A DNA stretch of 64,000 nt from Apoda limacodes. Taxonomy: Eukaryota > Arthropoda > Insecta > Lepidoptera > Limacodidae. Location: positions 11,351,001-11,415,000 of the forward strand of contig OX291553.1 in assembly GCA_946406115.1 (NCBI GenBank). The letters are read 5' to 3'. The translations under genes and the position numbers were made by a program. The notes under the pieces are model-generated. The model searched no databases. It was given only the letters and a program-made list of their open reading frames with translations, and was not told where the DNA came from. Positions 61,601 through 64,000 of this stretch are shown here, piece by piece (position 1 is the first letter of the stretch; every line of letters starts with the position of its first letter).

Positions 61601-64000
61601 AGTTTAAAAGTCACTAAGCAAGTTAAAGAAATTTTTGTGCTTCGAGTTTTTTCGAAGAATGAAATCGGAAATGATGAGATCTGACGAAGAAATAGAGTCA
61701 ACAAGAGAGAGTCAAGAACTAGAGTCAATAGAGTCAAGAAGTAGAGCCAACAGAATAAGTAAGCGGAAGCGGTAATGTGCTGGTTATACTTACTTATTTG
61801 TCGATGAATCGATGGGCGTTTGGACAAATGAAAAGGTTAGCCGGAAGTGGCTATATAAGAGGTGGAGGACTGAGTGTCCTGGTGTTAATTGAGAAAGGCC
61901 TATATGGGTGGAATGCTGTAGGCTGGTTAATAAATTATTCTATTGTTAAAATATAATGAAAAAAAAACCATGGTAGATAAACATGTAGAGTGTAGACATT
62001 AAATGAATCAAAATCGGTACATATATACTTTACCAACAAAAAAAATGAGTACTGTCCGGTATTTATTTATTTATTTATCATACCATACGAAAATACGGCA
62101 AAGTATTTAGGCATGACGCTTGACATGAAGCTGCGCTAGAAAGCTTAAGTTAAGAAGAAAAAAGATGAGTTAGAACTAAGGTACGAAAGGATGTATTGGC
62201 TGCTTGGAAGACATTCTAAGTCGCGTACGAAGGGTTCCGTACCATTATCTATAAAAAAGGCAAAAAAATATTTGTTTCATTTTATTTTATTTTAGTACTT
62301 ATATAAACACTAAAAAGAAAAATACTATATAAAATAGACTTAACAATGTATATTTTATTTATGCAAAAGAATACATTAAGTAACTTTGATTCTTGTGTTT
62401 TTAGGAATATATGTTAGAGCTGATGGAAACAGTCATTGAACATCTTGGTTATGAAGAAGGAGAAAATGATAGCACGTCTACCATCCTGAACAGGATGCAG
62501 ATTATGAACTATGCCTGTAATAACCTTGGACACGAAGGTTGCGTTAATTACAGTTTGGAAAGATGGAGACAATACAGACAGAACGAAAATGTTTTGTAAG
62601 TAGAAATGTTATGCTGGTGACTTTTTCATGTACTCCAGGATTTCGTACACTATATTTATTGCTAAATAATTTTTGAAAAAAAACGTTTTAAGCACACTGA
62701 TATCAATAATTTTATTTTTTTACCAAAGACCATAAAAACCTTAAAGAAGAAGATTAAAGATGTTAAGGGAACGAATTTTAAATCTAACGACGCTTTACAT
62801 TTCGTTATTGCACAAAGATTTTATATAGAACATGTAAAAAAAGTGTTACGAAAAACCGCTTTTCGTTGAGAATTTATTGTTTATGTAATCGTTGTAGCAA
62901 CTTGATATTTTTTTTCCCCCATATTATTTTGTAATAGCAATGCAATTAAATACGGAAAAACCGCTGTCCATTTTTTGCAGAGTTCCTGTTAATCTGCGTC
63001 GCTACGTGTACTGCGTCGGCATCCGTGAGGGAGACTACACTGATTACGATTTCCTCCTTCAAAAGTACGATACTTCTGAGAATGCTGCTGACATGGTGGT
63101 GATCCTTCGTACTTTAGCCTGCACCAAAGACCAGACTGCTCTCAGACAGTGAGTTCTTTAGTTTCATTCAATGATAGCTGTTATCTGCAGTGCAGATTGC
63201 ACACTCATATAATTCGCAGACATTTACTAATCAACCATTATGAAATTATGAAGACTTCTTACTTATTAAGAAGTTCTAGGAATAAATATCTAGGTCTGCA
63301 GTGTGCCAGTTTATCTATATTAAATTGTATAGGTTAAAAGTTATAGAGTATTCTAATTTTCCAAAGTGATAAAAACATTTTTTAGGATTTGGAAAACCAT
63401 ATTTGGCTTGAGATCATGCCTATCGACAAAATGTTACTGTTTTAGGCAATATTTCATAGCGTTTGATCGGTAAATGTCAAAAAAGGACAGAATTCCTGTG
63501 TATGCAGCACGTAACAAAGCGTCGCGAATTGTTTTATCCTAATGATTCCCGATAGAAAGTGTTTGATATATCGTTTTTTCATTGGACATGTAAGTTACAA
63601 CGTTTTGGCTGGTTTACTTATCTCCACATTACTTACCTGATTAAGTACAAGACAAAATTTATCAATATTTTTTTATCATTTGCAGAAACAAACCAAAATT
63701 TTATCCTCAATGAATTTAATTTTTAACCTAAATGAGCGTCCTCTTCTATAAAAACGTGCTTATATATTGCAATTTCAATTCTAAGCAAATTGTCTTCCAA
63801 AACTGTTACTGAAGTTTTGAAAAAAATTGTCACATACTAAGATTTTGTTTCATCTTAATTTAGTTCTACTTAAACGTACGGAAAATAAAGTAGCATTTAA
63901 TGTATAATTATGATTTCAGCTACTTAGAACAATCACTTTACAACGATAAGATTCGATTCCATGACCGTACCAATGCTTACAACTATGCTCTACAAGGCAA
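52656..64000 (+). CDS. APN: APN gene 3: M1 zinc aminopeptidase, 5' part
   Basis: Exons 52656-52659, 53023-53246, 55253-55527, 56603-56758, 57272-57595, 57813-57996, 58192-58433, 59101-59278, 59997-60174, 60670-60767, 61394-61573, 62405-62595, 62981-63148 and 63920 to beyond the window join into 827 codons plus two bases. Phases match gene 2 at every shared intron. The first 20 residues form a secretory signal ([15 protein letters not shown]). Seen next: GAMEN (317-321), zinc site HELAH (353-357) with Glu376, Tyr440 in TTSYAKGAS, and the four C-terminal Cys ([27 protein letters not shown]). All catalytic residues are present, so an active ectopeptidase is expected. The C-terminus, and thus any GPI signal, lies outside the window. 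Confidence 0.87.
53285..53535. repeat. Dispersed repeat in intron 2 of APN gene 3
   Basis: Second copy of the 28740-28975 family in the same orientation (CAATACTTTGATAA, AGTAAGCTACT, AAAGTCAAACATGTCAATT). Confidence 0.6.
56215..56345. repeat. Dispersed repeat fragment
   Basis: AGCCGTAAGACGTCC, CACTGCAGCGGCAC and GTTGTCGAGATAGGCC; related to 35640-35870. Located in intron 3 of gene 3. Confidence 0.45.
56950..57190 (+). repeat. Dispersed repeat in intron 4 of APN gene 3
   Basis: Copy of the element at 32865-33085; ends AAGGAACAAATAATATACC. Confidence 0.55.
57272..57595 (+). CDS. APN: APN gene 3, exon 5 (GAMEN motif)
   Basis: Acceptor AATTAACAG, donor CTACAG/GTATGA. Ends [14 protein letters not shown], the canonical motif in which Glu320 holds the peptide N-terminus. 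Homologous to exon 4 of gene 2 (324 against 318 nt). Confidence 0.92.
57813..57996 (+). CDS. APN: APN gene 3, exon 6 (zinc-binding site)
   Basis: Acceptor TTGTTTTAG, donor CATTTT/GTAAGT. Carries [17 protein letters not shown] and WLNESYASF; Glu376 is the third zinc ligand. The usual NEGFA reads NESYA. Confidence 0.93.
61298..61355 (-). mobile_element. LINE 3' end remnant
   Basis: Reverse complement reads GGTTACCATCAGGCGGACTG and AAGCTTGATTGTGCCACC, like the tail after 32341. It lies in intron 10 of gene 3. Confidence 0.5.

Overview
The window looks like moth or butterfly (lepidopteran) nuclear DNA. It carries intron-rich M1-family aminopeptidase N (APN) genes in a head-to-tail cluster, the arrangement known for lepidopteran midgut APNs, and it is AT-rich and heavily loaded with LINE, LTR and inverted-repeat transposable elements. 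No tRNA, rRNA or CRISPR array was seen.

Layout. 1-12552 is almost entirely a giant inverted-repeat (foldback-like) repeat complex: about 325-bp tandem units in both orientations, two fold points, and element ends built of a 175-bp GC-rich module. It lies inside the last intron of APN gene 1, whose final exon (12683-12991, with a GPI-anchor signal) follows it. 13595-14055 on the minus strand is a two-exon candidate gene or pseudogene of unknown function, tail-to-tail with gene 1. 14875-15890 is a diverged tandem duplication. 16059 to about 23250 is a decayed minus-strand Ty3/gypsy-type LTR retrotransposon with recognisable gag, protease, RT, RNase H and integrase. 23251-26800 is repeat-bearing intergenic DNA.

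APN gene 2 (26880-45862, plus strand) can be assembled from 14 coding exons into one 933-residue frame. It has a start codon alone in its first exon, an N-terminal hydrophobic segment, an intact HExxH-18-E zinc site, a variant GAMEN motif and no GPI tail. Its introns hold two inverted-repeat elements and several LINE fragments. 46011-52600 is intergenic DNA with a minus-strand LINE, RTE-like LINE fragments, a three-copy 106-bp tandem repeat and one orphan coding-like segment. APN gene 3 (52656 to beyond 64000, plus strand) has a secretory signal, a canonical GAMEN motif and an intact zinc site; 14 exons are visible before the window ends.

The APNs are predicted ectopeptidases that trim N-terminal residues from peptides at or outside the cell surface; in Lepidoptera members of this family are brush-border enzymes and known binding partners of Bacillus thuringiensis Cry proteins. 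The differences in anchoring between genes 1 and 2, and the foldback complex in a gene 1 intron, are the most unusual features. Exon boundaries were inferred by eye from GT-AG sites, phase continuity and comparison between the paralogues; paralogue numbers (APN1, APN2 and so on) cannot be assigned from the sequence alone.
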